Part shown: positions 40,305 through 48,945 of the stretch, piece after piece
Layout of the letters: the number at the start of each line of letters is the position of its first letter
Numbering within the stretch: position 1 is the first letter of the stretch
Assembly: GCF_030161555.1 (NCBI RefSeq)
Contig: NZ_BSUK01000001.1
Location: 1,860,001-1,924,000, forward strand
Length of the DNA stretch: 64,000 nucleotides
DNA from: Luteimicrobium album
GTDB taxonomy: Bacteria > Actinomycetota > Actinomycetes > Actinomycetales > Cellulomonadaceae
Direction: 5' to 3'
Translations under genes and position numbers: made by a program
The notes under the pieces: model-generated
What the model saw: the letters and a program-made list of their open reading frames with translations, nothing else
The model's database searches: none
What the model was told of the DNA's origin: nothing

Positions 40305-41437
40305 GCGCACCCACCGCGCCCGCGCCGGCCGCGAAGCTCGACGAGCGCCAGGCCGTCGACGCCGTCCGCGCGCTCGACGGCCCGGCCGTCCTGCCGCCCG
40401 CGCGCCCCGCCCGCGCGACCGCGCTCTTCGTCGTGCTCGGCGTGCTCCTGGTCGTGCTCGCGGTCCTCTCCGCCGGCATCGGCCAGCTCGACATCCCGCC
40501 CGCCCAGGTCGTCGGGTCGGTGCTGCACCACCTGGGCCTCGGCGTCGGGCCGACACCCGAGCACGTCAACGGTGACGCCGTGCTGTGGACCATCCGGTTC
40601 CCGCGCGTCACCATGGCGCTCCTCGTGGGGGCCGCGCTCGCGACGGGTGGCGCGCTCATGCAGGGCGTGTTCGGCAACCCGCTCGCCGAGCCCGGCGTCA
40701 TCGGCGTCTCGGCGGGGGCCGCGGTCGCGGCCTGCGCGACCATCGTGTTCGGCCTGTCGACCCTCGGCCCGTGGACGACGGCGACCGCGGCGTTCGTCGG
40801 CGGGCTCGTCACCACGCTCCTCGTCTACGTGCTCGCGCGCTCGAACGGGCGCACGGAGGTCGTCACGCTCGTCCTCACCGGGATCGCGGTCAACGCGGTG
40901 TGCGGGGCCGCGATCGCGTTCTTCACGTTCCTCGCGGACCAGCAGGCCCGCGAGCAGATCGTGTTCTGGCAGCTCGGCAGCCTCAACGGGACCCGCTGGC
41001 CGTACGTCGGGATCGTCGCGCCGTTCGTCGTCGTCGGGATCGCGGTCGCGGTGATCCTCGCGCCCCGGCTGGACCTGCTCTCGCTCGGCGAGCGTGCCGC
41101 CCGGCACGTGGGCGTCGACGTCGAGCGGCTCCGACTCGTGTGCATCGTCGCGATCGCGCTGCTCACCGCTGCCGCCGTCGCGTTCTGCGGGATCATCGCG
41201 TTCGTCGGGCTGGTCGTGCCGCACCTCGTGCGGATGATCGTCGGCCCCGGGCACCGCGTGCTCGTGCCGGCCAGCGCGCTCGGGGGCGCCGTCCTGCTGC
41301 TCGCCGCGGACCTGGCCGCCCGCACCGCCGTCGCCTACGCCGACCTGCCGATCGGGATGCTCACCGCGCTCGTCGGCGGCCCGTTCTTCTTCTGGCTGCT
41401 GCGCCGCACGCGCAAGAGCGCGGGAGGCTGGGCATGA
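40301..41437 (+). CDS. hmuU: Heme ABC transporter permease HmuU (FecCD type)
   Basis: A 378-residue permease with about ten helices. Family marks include RFPRVTMALLVGAALATGGALMQGVFGNPLAEPG near the N-terminal third, and GIIAFVGLVVPHLVRM near the C-terminus. The start overlaps the hmuT stop and the stop overlaps the hmuV start (ATGA), so the three genes are translationally coupled. Intact. Confidence 0.92.
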   Translation: MSAPTAPAPAAKLDERQAVDAVRALDGPAVLPPARPARATALFVVLGVLLVVLAVLSAGIGQLDIPPAQVVGSVLHHLGLGVGPTPEHVNGDAVLWTIRFPRVTMALLVGAALATGGALMQGVFGNPLAEPGVIGVSAGAAVAACATIVFGLSTLGPWTTATAAFVGGLVTTLLVYVLARSNGRTEVVTLVLTGIAVNAVCGAAIAFFTFLADQQAREQIVFWQLGSLNGTRWPYVGIVAPFVVVGIAVAVILAPRLDLLSLGERAARHVGVDVERLRLVCIVAIALLTAAAVAFCGIIAFVGLVVPHLVRMIVGPGHRVLVPASALGGAVLLLAADLAARTAVAYADLPIGMLTALVGGPFFFWLLRRTRKSAGGWA

Positions 41438-42328
41438 GCGCCCCCGTCCTGGTCGCGCGCGGCGTCGGGCACCGCATCGACGGGCACACGATCCTCGACG
41501 GCGTCGACGTCGAGGCCCGCGCGGGGAGGTGCTCGCGCTCGTCGGGCCGAACGGCGCCGGCAAGTCCACGCTGCTCGGCGTGCTCGCGGGCGACGTCACG
41601 CCCACGACCGGCACGCTCACGTGGATGTCGACGCTCCCGCCCGTCCCGGGCGCCGCCGCCGACGACCCGCTCGCCCGCGAGCTCCTCGCCGCCGAGCCCG
41701 TCGCGTCCCTCCCGGTCGCTGAGCTCGCCCGCCGCCGGGCCGTGCTCCTGCAGGAGCAGACCCTGAGCTTCCCGTTCCGGGTCGTCGACGTCGTGCGGAT
41801 GGGTCGCGCGCCCTGGGCGCGCGGCGGCGTCCCCGGCGAGCCGGAGCCCGAGGACGACGACACGGTCGTCGCCCGCGCGCTTCTCACCGCCGACGTCCTG
41901 CACCTCGCCGAGCGACGGTTCCCCACGTTGTCCGGCGGGGAGAAGGCGCGCACGTCGTTCGCACGCGTCCTCGCGCAGACGCCACGCCTGCTGCTGCTCG
42001 ACGAGCCCACCGCCGCCCTCGACATCCGCCACCAGGAGCACGTGCTCGCGCAGGCGAGCGCGCGGGCCCGGGCGGGCGACGCCGTCGTCGTCGTGCTGCA
42101 CGACCTGTCCCTCGCCGCGGCCTGGGCCGATCGGGTCGTCGTGCTCGAGCGCGGGCAGGTCGCCGGCGTCGGCACGCCCGACGACGTCCTCACGAGCGAG
42201 CTGCTGAGCCGCGTCTACGACCACCCCGTGCAGACCCTGCGCCACCCCGACACCGGCGAGCTGCTCGTGCTCCCGGTGCGGGGCGCTCCTCCGCGAGCAC
42301 GGCCACCACCGAAGGAAGCCGAGCATGA
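41434..42328 (+). CDS. hmuV: Heme ABC transporter ATP-binding protein HmuV (two frameshifts)
   Basis: About 298 residues when repaired. Walker A is GPNGAGKST, the ABC signature LSGGEKAR, Walker B LLLLDEPTAALD and the switch His in VLHDLS. The frame drops by one at 41523-41526 (CGGGGAG, five G restore RAGEVLALVGPNG) and at 42280-42283 (four G, five restore VRGRSSAST), after which the stop overlaps the next start as ATGA. It powers HmuU. Confidence 0.9.
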
Positions 42329-43818
42329 CCCACGTCCGCCGCCCGGGCGCCCGCCTCGCCGGCGCCGTCGTCGGGACGCTCGCGACGGCGCTGCTCGCCG
42401 GCGCGGGCCTCGTCGCCGCGGCCGTCCCCGCGTCCGCCGAGCCGCGCGTCACCGTGAGCGGGCCCGACGGCGCCGCCCACGCCGACCTGACCTACTCCAC
42501 GACGCTCACCCTCGCGGGCAGCGGGTTCCAGTCCATCAAGGGCGGCTTCGGCGGGATCTACGTGCTGTTCGGGTGGGTCGACGACCCGCAGGGCGGCTCC
42601 TGGCGGCCCAGCCAGGGCGGCAAGACCGGCACGGACCTGCGCTACGTCCCCGACTCGGAGACCAAGGACAACAAGGGCTTCGAGAAGTTCGTGTCGTTCC
42701 CCGGCTCGGACACCGAGTACGCGGCCAACGGCGGCGAGATCAAGGCCGACGGCACCTGGAAGACCACGCTGGTCGTCCCCGGCCCGACGTTCCAGACCCA
42801 GGACCGCGACGGCACGACCGTCACGGTCGACTGCCGCAAGGTCACGTGCGGCGTCATCACGATCGGCGCGCACGGCGTCGTCAACCCGAGCAACGAGACG
42901 TTCACGGCCGTGAGCTTCGTCGACCTGCAGGGCGCGAGGTCGGCCACGAAGAAGAGCGCCTCGGGTTCGGGCGCCGCGCAGGGCTCGGCGTCAGGCTCGG
43001 CGGCGAACGGGGCCGGCTCGAGCGGCGCCGGCTCGGCGGGCAGCGGGACCGCGGGCTCGTCGGGCGCCGGCTCGGCCGGCACCGACACGGCCGCCGACGG
43101 CGCGGCGAGCACGTCCGCGGGAACCGGCACGACCGCGAAGAACGCCGAGGCGCCCGCGAGCGCGACGCTCGGCGTCGACAAGACGACGGCGGTCGCCGGG
43201 CACGTCCTGAGCTTCGTCGCGCAGGGCTTCACGCCCGGCGAGCAGGTCGTGGGCTCGTTCGACGACGGCGTCCTCGCGGTCGGCCCGCTCACCGCGGGTG
43301 CGCAGGGCGACGTCGCGGGCGTCCTCCAGCTCCCGGACGACACCCGGCTCGGCACGCACACGCTCAAGCTCACGGGCGCGAAGTCGGGCCAGGCGCCCGA
43401 GGTCGCGCTCACCGTCCGGCGCGACCCGGCCGAGGCGTCCGCCGCCGACGCAGCCGCCCGTGCCGCGGCCGCCGCGAGCGCGAAGGACGACGGCTGGTCG
43501 CCCGCCGAGATCGCCGTCGGCGTGGCCGCGCTCCTGCTGCTCGCTGTGATCCTGTCGTCGTTCGTCACGGCCCGACGGCGCAAGCGGGCCGCGCGGGCGC
43601 AGGCGCCGACCGAGCCGGGTCTGCCGAGCGAACCGGGGACGCCGGCCGCGCCGGAGACGGAGAGGACACCGGGCGAGCCGGTCGAGCCTTCGGCGCCGCA
43701 GGCAGCGCCCGAGCCGCCCGACGCGGCCGCCGCTCAGGCCGAGGCACTCTTCCCGATCCTGGCGAAGCCGCCGACGGGGCCGTCTACCCAGCCCGTCCCG
43801 ACGGGGAGGCACGCGTGA
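42325..43818 (+). CDS. Secreted, membrane-anchored heme-locus surface protein with two Ig-like domains
   Basis: A 497-residue protein. A signal peptide ends near PASA. Domain 1 (about 36-200, GGIYVLFGWVDDP, FVSFPGSDTEY) resembles the second domain of the HtaA-WxL protein encoded at 45406. A Gly/Ser/Ala-rich linker follows, then an Ig-like domain (GQGFTPGEQVVGSFDDG-type motif; here AQGFTPGEQV), one membrane helix (GVAALLLLAVILSSFV) and a Pro/Glu-rich cytoplasmic tail. It starts in the hmuV stop (ATGA) and ends in the next start (GTGA), so it belongs to the heme operon. No HtaA core is evident; a scaffold or relay role is inferred. Confidence 0.8.
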   Translation: MTHVRRPGARLAGAVVGTLATALLAGAGLVAAAVPASAEPRVTVSGPDGAAHADLTYSTTLTLAGSGFQSIKGGFGGIYVLFGWVDDPQGGSWRPSQGGKTGTDLRYVPDSETKDNKGFEKFVSFPGSDTEYAANGGEIKADGTWKTTLVVPGPTFQTQDRDGTTVTVDCRKVTCGVITIGAHGVVNPSNETFTAVSFVDLQGARSATKKSASGSGAAQGSASGSAANGAGSSGAGSAGSGTAGSSGAGSAGTDTAADGAASTSAGTGTTAKNAEAPASATLGVDKTTAVAGHVLSFVAQGFTPGEQVVGSFDDGVLAVGPLTAGAQGDVAGVLQLPDDTRLGTHTLKLTGAKSGQAPEVALTVRRDPAEASAADAAARAAAAASAKDDGWSPAEIAVGVAALLLLAVILSSFVTARRRKRAARAQAPTEPGLPSEPGTPAAPETERTPGEPVEPSAPQAAPEPPDAAAAQAEALFPILAKPPTGPSTQPVPTGRHA

Positions 43819-45266
43819 CGCGCCGCGCGACGCATCGCGCCACGAGCCGTGCGACGCGCACGGTCGGACGTGTCGCCGCCCTCGTGCTCGCCACCGTCGC
43901 CCTGGGCGCGCCTCTCGCGGCCGCCACCGGTGCACCCGCGTCCGCGACGTCGTCGGGCGCCGTCGCCACGGACGACGACATCCCGATCACCGTGACCGTC
44001 CCGGACACGGCGAAGGCGGACGGACCGTTCACCGTGTCCGACGCGAGCCTGCGCTGGGCGCTCAACGCGGAGGCGGGGAGCGGCGCCTACTTCGGCGGGT
44101 GCAACTTCCTCATGGCGGGTCGGCCCGGCACGGACGGGAACACGCACGGCGGGAAGGTCTGGACCGACGCGACGTACTACCACGCGACCGCGGGGAAGGT
44201 GAGCGTCGAGAAGCCCGACGCCAAGGGCGTCTACCGGGCGGCGACGTTCGCGTCGCGATGCCAGGCGCCCGGCGGGCAGACGGTGTCGACGGGGAACGGG
44301 CTGAGCACGGGCACGCAGGTCGTCGTCGACGGCGGCACCGGGACCGTCGACCCCGACCAGGGCACCGCGACGATCCGCTGGAAGGGCACGTTCACGTCCG
44401 TGTTCTACGGCGGGCTCACGTACTGGTGGGCGAGCGACCCGGTGCTCACGGTCAAGGCCGACGGTACGGGCACGCTCACCGCGACCGCGGGCGGGTACGG
44501 CACGTCCATGGAGGACCAGTCGAAGTGGGACGCGCTCCCCGCGACGACGGTCGTTCTGGCGGACCTGAAGCGTGTCCCGCTCACCGGGGCCAAGGGCTTC
44601 AAGGTGGTCCCGGCGTACGTCGGGACGGCCGTGACCGTGCCCGCCGGCGCGACGGCGCAGGCGCCGCGCACGTCGGAGAACGCGTCGTACTGGGGCTCGT
44701 TCCCGCAGAGCTTCGTCGACTTCCAGGCGAAGACCGGACAGCTCTCGTACTGGTTCGCGTCGGGCGGGCAGCGGGATCCGTTCAAGGTCGCCGCGCCGGT
44801 CTACGTGAGCTACGACGCCGACGCGCCGGTCGCGGTCGACCCAGGCGACACGACCACGGGCGGGGGCACGGGGGCGGGTCCGGCGACGGGCCCACCAACG
44901 CGGTCAGCGAGCCGCCGGCGTCGTCCGGGGGACGGGCGGCTTCGGCAGCTCGGGCGGCGCGGACGACGGCGGCTCCGGGACGTCCGGCACCCGCTCTCCC
45001 GGGGAAGCCCGGGCTCCGGGGGAGCGGGCACCCCGTCGGCGCTCGACCCCACCGACCCGATCGCCTCCGACCCCGGCCAGGCGGCCTTCGTCGCCGCTGC
45101 GGCACCCACGGTCGGCGGGGGCAAGGCGCTCGTCCCGGCACTCACGGCGGCTGCGCCGTCGGGCGGGGACGTCCTCACGTACGCGACGGCCGGGCTGCTG
45201 GTGCTCGCGGCCGGCGCGGTCCACGGCTTCCGGAGGGGGTGGCTCGTCCTCCCGTTCCTGGGGTGA
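43815..45266 (+). CDS. HtaA-domain heme-binding surface protein with C-terminal membrane anchor
   Basis: 483 residues. A signal peptide ends near SATS. The HtaA domain spans about 60-330 (LRWALNAEAGSG, VFYGGLTYWWASDP, WGSFPQSFVDFQAKTGQLSYWFASGG). HtaA domains bind hemin, also from hemoglobin, in Corynebacterium. A Gly/Ser/Thr linker and a C-terminal helix (YATAGLLVLAAGAVHGF) follow. The frame is continuous but misleading: three one-base G losses at 44876-44878, 44927-44931 and 45001-45004 scramble about 42 linker residues and then cancel. Two Cys (GGCNF, SRCQAP) may form a disulfide. Confidence 0.87.
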   Translation: MTRRATHRATSRATRTVGRVAALVLATVALGAPLAAATGAPASATSSGAVATDDDIPITVTVPDTAKADGPFTVSDASLRWALNAEAGSGAYFGGCNFLMAGRPGTDGNTHGGKVWTDATYYHATAGKVSVEKPDAKGVYRAATFASRCQAPGGQTVSTGNGLSTGTQVVVDGGTGTVDPDQGTATIRWKGTFTSVFYGGLTYWWASDPVLTVKADGTGTLTATAGGYGTSMEDQSKWDALPATTVVLADLKRVPLTGAKGFKVVPAYVGTAVTVPAGATAQAPRTSENASYWGSFPQSFVDFQAKTGQLSYWFASGGQRDPFKVAAPVYVSYDADAPVAVDPGDTTTGGGTGAGPATGPPTRSASRRRRPGDGRLRQLGRRGRRRLRDVRHPLSRGSPGSGGAGTPSALDPTDPIASDPGQAAFVAAAAPTVGGGKALVPALTAAAPSGGDVLTYATAGLLVLAAGAVHGFRRGWLVLPFLG

Positions 45267-45335
45267 ACCCGCCCCGCCGCCGGGGTCTGGACACCGGCCG
45301 ACGGCGGGACGGCACGTGCCGGCGACGGCACCCAT

Positions 45336-45389
45336 GCGCACGGCAGAGCCGTGCGCCTCGCGTCAACGAGACAGGCACCGCGTGGTGCC
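45336..45389 (+). promoter_or_regulatory. Two hairpins between the second and third surface-protein genes
   Basis: GCGCACGGC-AGA-GCCGTGCGC (45336-45356) and GGCACC-GCGT-GGTGCC (45374-45389) are perfect stems in a 139-base gap that breaks the otherwise overlapping operon. They may stabilise or partly terminate the message. The ribosome site of the next gene (GAAAGGA) lies just after. Confidence 0.5.
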
Positions 45390-45405
45390 GACACGAAAGG
45401 ACATC

Positions 45406-47262
45406 ATGGACACGAACACGCCACGATGGCGAGCGGGCCGTCGGCTCGCGGCCGGGGTCGGGGCGCTCGCGCTGGGCGTCACGGGCGCGCTGGTCGGCGC
45501 CGGGGCGGCGCAGGCGGCGGGCACGTCGGTCAGCGGCGTCGAGCTCGACTGGGCGGTCAACGCCGAGTCGGGCGGCGGGGCCTTCTTCGGCGGCTGCAAC
45601 TTCCTGTCCGCCGGGGCGGCCGGGAACGCCGGCTCGTCGCGCCTCTGGACCGAGGCCGACGGCTTCTACAAGACGCAGGACGGCGACGTCACGATCGAGA
45701 AGCCGAACGCGGCCGGCGACTACGCGCAGCCCACCTGGGCCACCAAGTGCCAGGACAAGGACGGCAAGGCGGTCACCACCGCCGCGACCAGCACGTCGGG
45801 CAACCGCGTCGAGCTGAAGAACGGCGCCGGCACGGTCGACACCGCGGCCGGCACCGCCGACATCACGTGGGACGGCTCGTTCACGGTCGTCTACTACGGC
45901 GGCCTCACCTACTGGACGGTCTCCGATCCCGAGCTCAAGGTCGCCGCCGACGGCACCGCGACCCTCACCGGCACCGCGTCGGGCTGGGGCGCCGACATGA
46001 ACGACACGTCCAAGTGGACGGCCCTCACCCCCACGACGATCACGCTCGCGAACCTCAAGGGCGTGACGGTCGACGCGGACGGTTTCACCGTGACCCCCGA
46101 GTACCTGGGCGTGTCCGTGGACACGGGTTCGGGCACGGCGCAGAGCACGAGCGGCGCGACGTGGGGCTCGTTCCCGCAGTCGTTCGTCGACTTCCAGCAG
46201 CTCACGGGGCAGAGCTCGTACTGGTACTCGTCGGGCGGCTCGACCGACGCCCGCAAGGTCGCCGCACCGCTCAGCGTGGCGTGGGACGTCCCCGCGGCGC
46301 CGGCGCTCGACCCGAAGGTCACCGTCTCGAAGACGACGCTCTCCGCGTCGGGCGAGACCGAGGTCACCGTCAAGGGCACCGGCTTCGACCCGTCGGCCGC
46401 GATCGCGTCGCGCCCGCCGCTCGCCGGCAAGCCCGCCGGCGTGTACGTGGCGTTCGGCAAGTTCGCCGAGGACTGGAAGCCCTCGGGCGGCGCCGCGTCG
46501 TCGACCCGCCCGACGGCGGACGTCAAGTGGGCCGTGTCCGCGGCCGACATCGACACCATCGGCGGGCCCTCGAAGGGCGCCATCGAGCTGTCGGCCGACG
46601 GCTCGTTCACCACGACGTTCACCGTCTCGAAGGACGCCGCCGACGAGGCCGCGACCGCCAAGGGCCTCACGGACGGCCGCTACGGCATCTACACCTACCC
46701 GGGCGGCGGTGCCGCGCAGCCGGGCTACGAGACGTTCACCGCGCTGACGTTCGTCGGCGACGGCGACGTCCCGGTCGACGTGACCGTCCCCGAGACCGGG
46801 GGCGAGAACCCGGGCGAGCCCGGCGACCCCGGTGAGTTCTCGTGGACCGTGCTCGGCTCGGGCGCCGTGGACCTCGGCACCGCGACCGCCGGCACCGACG
46901 TGTTCACCGCGACCGGCGCGCTGCGCCAGGTGAAGGTCACCGACACGCGCACCGACGCTCCGGCGTGGACGCTGTCCGGCTCGGTGACCGACTTCCGCTC
47001 GTCGGACGGCGCCGCGTCGTTCGGCGGCAAGTACCTCGGCTGGAAGCCGGCCGTCGGTGCCAACACCGTGGGCGCCGTCGCCGGCACTGAGGTCGCTCCC
47101 GGCGTGAACGACGGCCTCGCGGCGTCGCGCACCCTCGCGTCGGCGGCCGTCGGCCACCCGAAGGGCGAGGTCACGGTCGACGCCGGCCTGACCCTGCAGA
47201 TCCCGCTCGACACGGCGGCCGGCGACTACGCCGGCACGCTCACGCTGACCGCGGTCGGCTGA
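45406..47262 (+). CDS. HtaA domain - Ig domain - WxL-like domain surface protein
   Basis: A 618-residue secreted protein. A signal peptide ends near AQAA. The HtaA domain (about 40-300) has the same landmarks as its neighbour (VELDWAVNAESGGG, VYYGGLTYWTVSDP, WGSFPQSFVDFQQLTGQSSYWYSSGG) and the same Cys pair. A second domain (about 308-450) resembles domain 1 of the protein at 42325. After PETGGENPGEPGDPG, the C-terminal domain (about 470-618, FSWTVLGSGAVDLG to LTLTAVG) has the two W-x-L-like strands of WxL wall-binding domains. There is no membrane helix or sortase motif, so WxL-type non-covalent wall attachment is inferred. Intact. Confidence 0.85.
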   Translation: MDTNTPRWRAGRRLAAGVGALALGVTGALVGAGAAQAAGTSVSGVELDWAVNAESGGGAFFGGCNFLSAGAAGNAGSSRLWTEADGFYKTQDGDVTIEKPNAAGDYAQPTWATKCQDKDGKAVTTAATSTSGNRVELKNGAGTVDTAAGTADITWDGSFTVVYYGGLTYWTVSDPELKVAADGTATLTGTASGWGADMNDTSKWTALTPTTITLANLKGVTVDADGFTVTPEYLGVSVDTGSGTAQSTSGATWGSFPQSFVDFQQLTGQSSYWYSSGGSTDARKVAAPLSVAWDVPAAPALDPKVTVSKTTLSASGETEVTVKGTGFDPSAAIASRPPLAGKPAGVYVAFGKFAEDWKPSGGAASSTRPTADVKWAVSAADIDTIGGPSKGAIELSADGSFTTTFTVSKDAADEAATAKGLTDGRYGIYTYPGGGAAQPGYETFTALTFVGDGDVPVDVTVPETGGENPGEPGDPGEFSWTVLGSGAVDLGTATAGTDVFTATGALRQVKVTDTRTDAPAWTLSGSVTDFRSSDGAASFGGKYLGWKPAVGANTVGAVAGTEVAPGVNDGLAASRTLASAAVGHPKGEVTVDAGLTLQIPLDTAAGDYAGTLTLTAVG

Positions 47263-47272
47263 CGCACCCGAG

Positions 47273-47312
47273 CCCCGGCGGCCGGCCCGTGCTCACGGAC
47301 CGGCCGCCGGGG
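47273..47312. terminator. Strong 13-base-pair hairpin
   Basis: CCCCGGCGGCCGG (47273-47285) pairs perfectly with CCGGCCGCCGGGG (47300-47312) around a 14-base loop, ten bases after the HtaA-WxL stop. No T tract follows. It probably attenuates transcription into the DUF916 gene. Confidence 0.65.
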
Positions 47313-47326
47313 CGACCCGGAGGAAC

Positions 47327-48431
47327 ATGATGATCGACGCCCCCACCTCCCCGCCCCGCCCCGTCTCCTCGCGAACTGGGCCCCCGGGGGCCTACTTCGG
47401 CGAGGGGTCGCGCTCGTGATCGTCGTCGGCAGCCTCTTGGTGGCGTTCCCGACGACGGCGCTCGCGGCCACGGTCTCGCCGAGCGCCGCGCCGTCGGGCA
47501 CGGTCTCGTGGGGGCTCGCTCCCACCTCGAAGGCGCCGAAGGCCGACGTCTCGGGGGTAGCCGCGCCAACTACGCGTACGCGGCGAAGCCCGGGACGACG
47601 GTCGAGGACGCCGTCGTGGTCACGAACCACTCGGCCGAAGCCCTGGACCTGCGCGTGTACGCGGCGGACGCGTTCACGACGGCGTCGGGCCAGCTCGACC
47701 TGCTCGCCGCGGGCAAGAAGTCGGTGGACCTGGGTGCGTGGACGACCGTCGCGACGTCGTCCGTGCACGTCCCGGCGCACGGGTCGAAGACCGTGCGGTT
47801 CACGGTGCGGGTCCCGAAGGACGCCGCGCCGGGCGATCACAGCGCCGGCATCGTGACGTCGCTCGCGCAGCAGGCCGCCGGGTCCACGGTGACCGTGGAC
47901 CGCCGCCTCGCGCTGCGCATGCACCTGCGGGTCGCGGGGGCGCTCGCGCCCGCGATGACCGTCTCGGACGTCCACGTCGCCGCTGGCAGCTCGGTGAACC
48001 CCGTGGCGACCGTGCCCGTGACGGTGCGCTACCGCGTCACCAACACGGGCAACGCCCGCATCGTCCCGGCGGGGACCATCACGGTCACCGGCCCGTTCGG
48101 GTGGGCGAAGGTCTCCCTGCCCGACGACGCCCCCGAGGTCCTGCCCGGGTCGAGCGTCGTGCGGACGGTCACCGTGCCTGGGGTGCGCCCGCTCGGCCGC
48201 GCGTCGGCGGACGTCGACGTGCACGCGGTCGCGGTCGGCGTCGGGGGAGGGGCGACGGCGTCCGCGTCGGGCGCCGCGTCGGCGTGGGCGGTGCCGTGGG
48301 CGGTGCTGGTCGTGGTGGTGCTCGTCGTGCTGGGCGCCGTCCTGCTGCCGCGCCTGCTCGACCGCCGCCGCCCCGCTGTGGGTGACGCGGCGGTCAGTCC
48401 CGGAGCGCCGGGTTCCACGTCCGCGTCGTGA
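47327..48431 (+). CDS. DUF916-type WxL-partner membrane protein (two frameshifts)
   Basis: About 368 residues when repaired. A signal peptide (VIVVGSLLVAFPTTALA) is followed by the DUF916/WxL-protein peptidoglycan-binding pattern: GSRANYAYAAKPGTTVEDAVVVTNHS, then YAADAFTT. A second Ig-like domain (VRYRVTNTGNARI), one membrane helix (WAVLVVVVLVVLGAVLL) and a basic tail follow. The frame drops by one at 47386-47390 and 47553-47557 (five G, six expected in both). ATG at 47327 follows GGAGGA. Partner genes of this type accompany WxL proteins in Firmicutes; here one follows the HtaA-WxL gene. Confidence 0.8.
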
Positions 48432-48899
48432 CGTTGATGGTGTTCCACGCGTTGATGGTCGTGAGTGCGGCGACGAGGGCTCCGAGCTCGTCCGGGGTGA
48501 AGTGCCGCGTGGCCTCCTGCCAGACGGCGTCGGGCACGTGGGTCTGCGCGAGGAGCGTGACCTGCTCGGCGAGGTCGAGGGCGGCGCGCTCGCGAGCCGT
48601 GAAGAACGGCGCCTCACGCCACACGGGGACGGCGGTGACGCGCTGCGGATGCTCGCCCGCGGCGAGGGCGTCCGTGGTGTGGAGGTCGACGCAGTAGGCG
48701 CAGCCGTTGAGCTGCGAGGCGCGCAGCCGGACCAGGTCGCGCAGGCGCGCGTCGAAGCCGACGCGGTCGAGCTCGGCCTCGGCGGCGCGGTGCAGGCGGT
48801 TCATGGCCGCGGCGAAGCCGGGGCGGCCTTCTCGATGGCCAGGCGGACGGGGATGGTGACGGGGGCCTCTGCCGAGGCGCTGGTCTCTGTGGTGGTCAT
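48394..48899 (-). CDS. AhpD-like carboxymuconolactone decarboxylase family protein (one frameshift)
   Basis: About 168 residues when repaired. The active-site CxxC with His is NGCAYCVDLHT, typical of AhpD/alkylhydroperoxidase-like proteins. The frame breaks at 48820-48823 (GGGG on the plus strand; five restore KAAPGFAAAMNRLHR). ATG at 48899 gives the N-terminus MTTTETSASAE. It overlaps the DUF916 gene end by 38 bases and is divergent from the MocR regulator, its likely controller. Confidence 0.82.
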
Positions 48900-48945
48900 G
48901 TCCTCGACGTTACGCGGCATCGGCCCGCGCGTAGAGTCCACTTCG

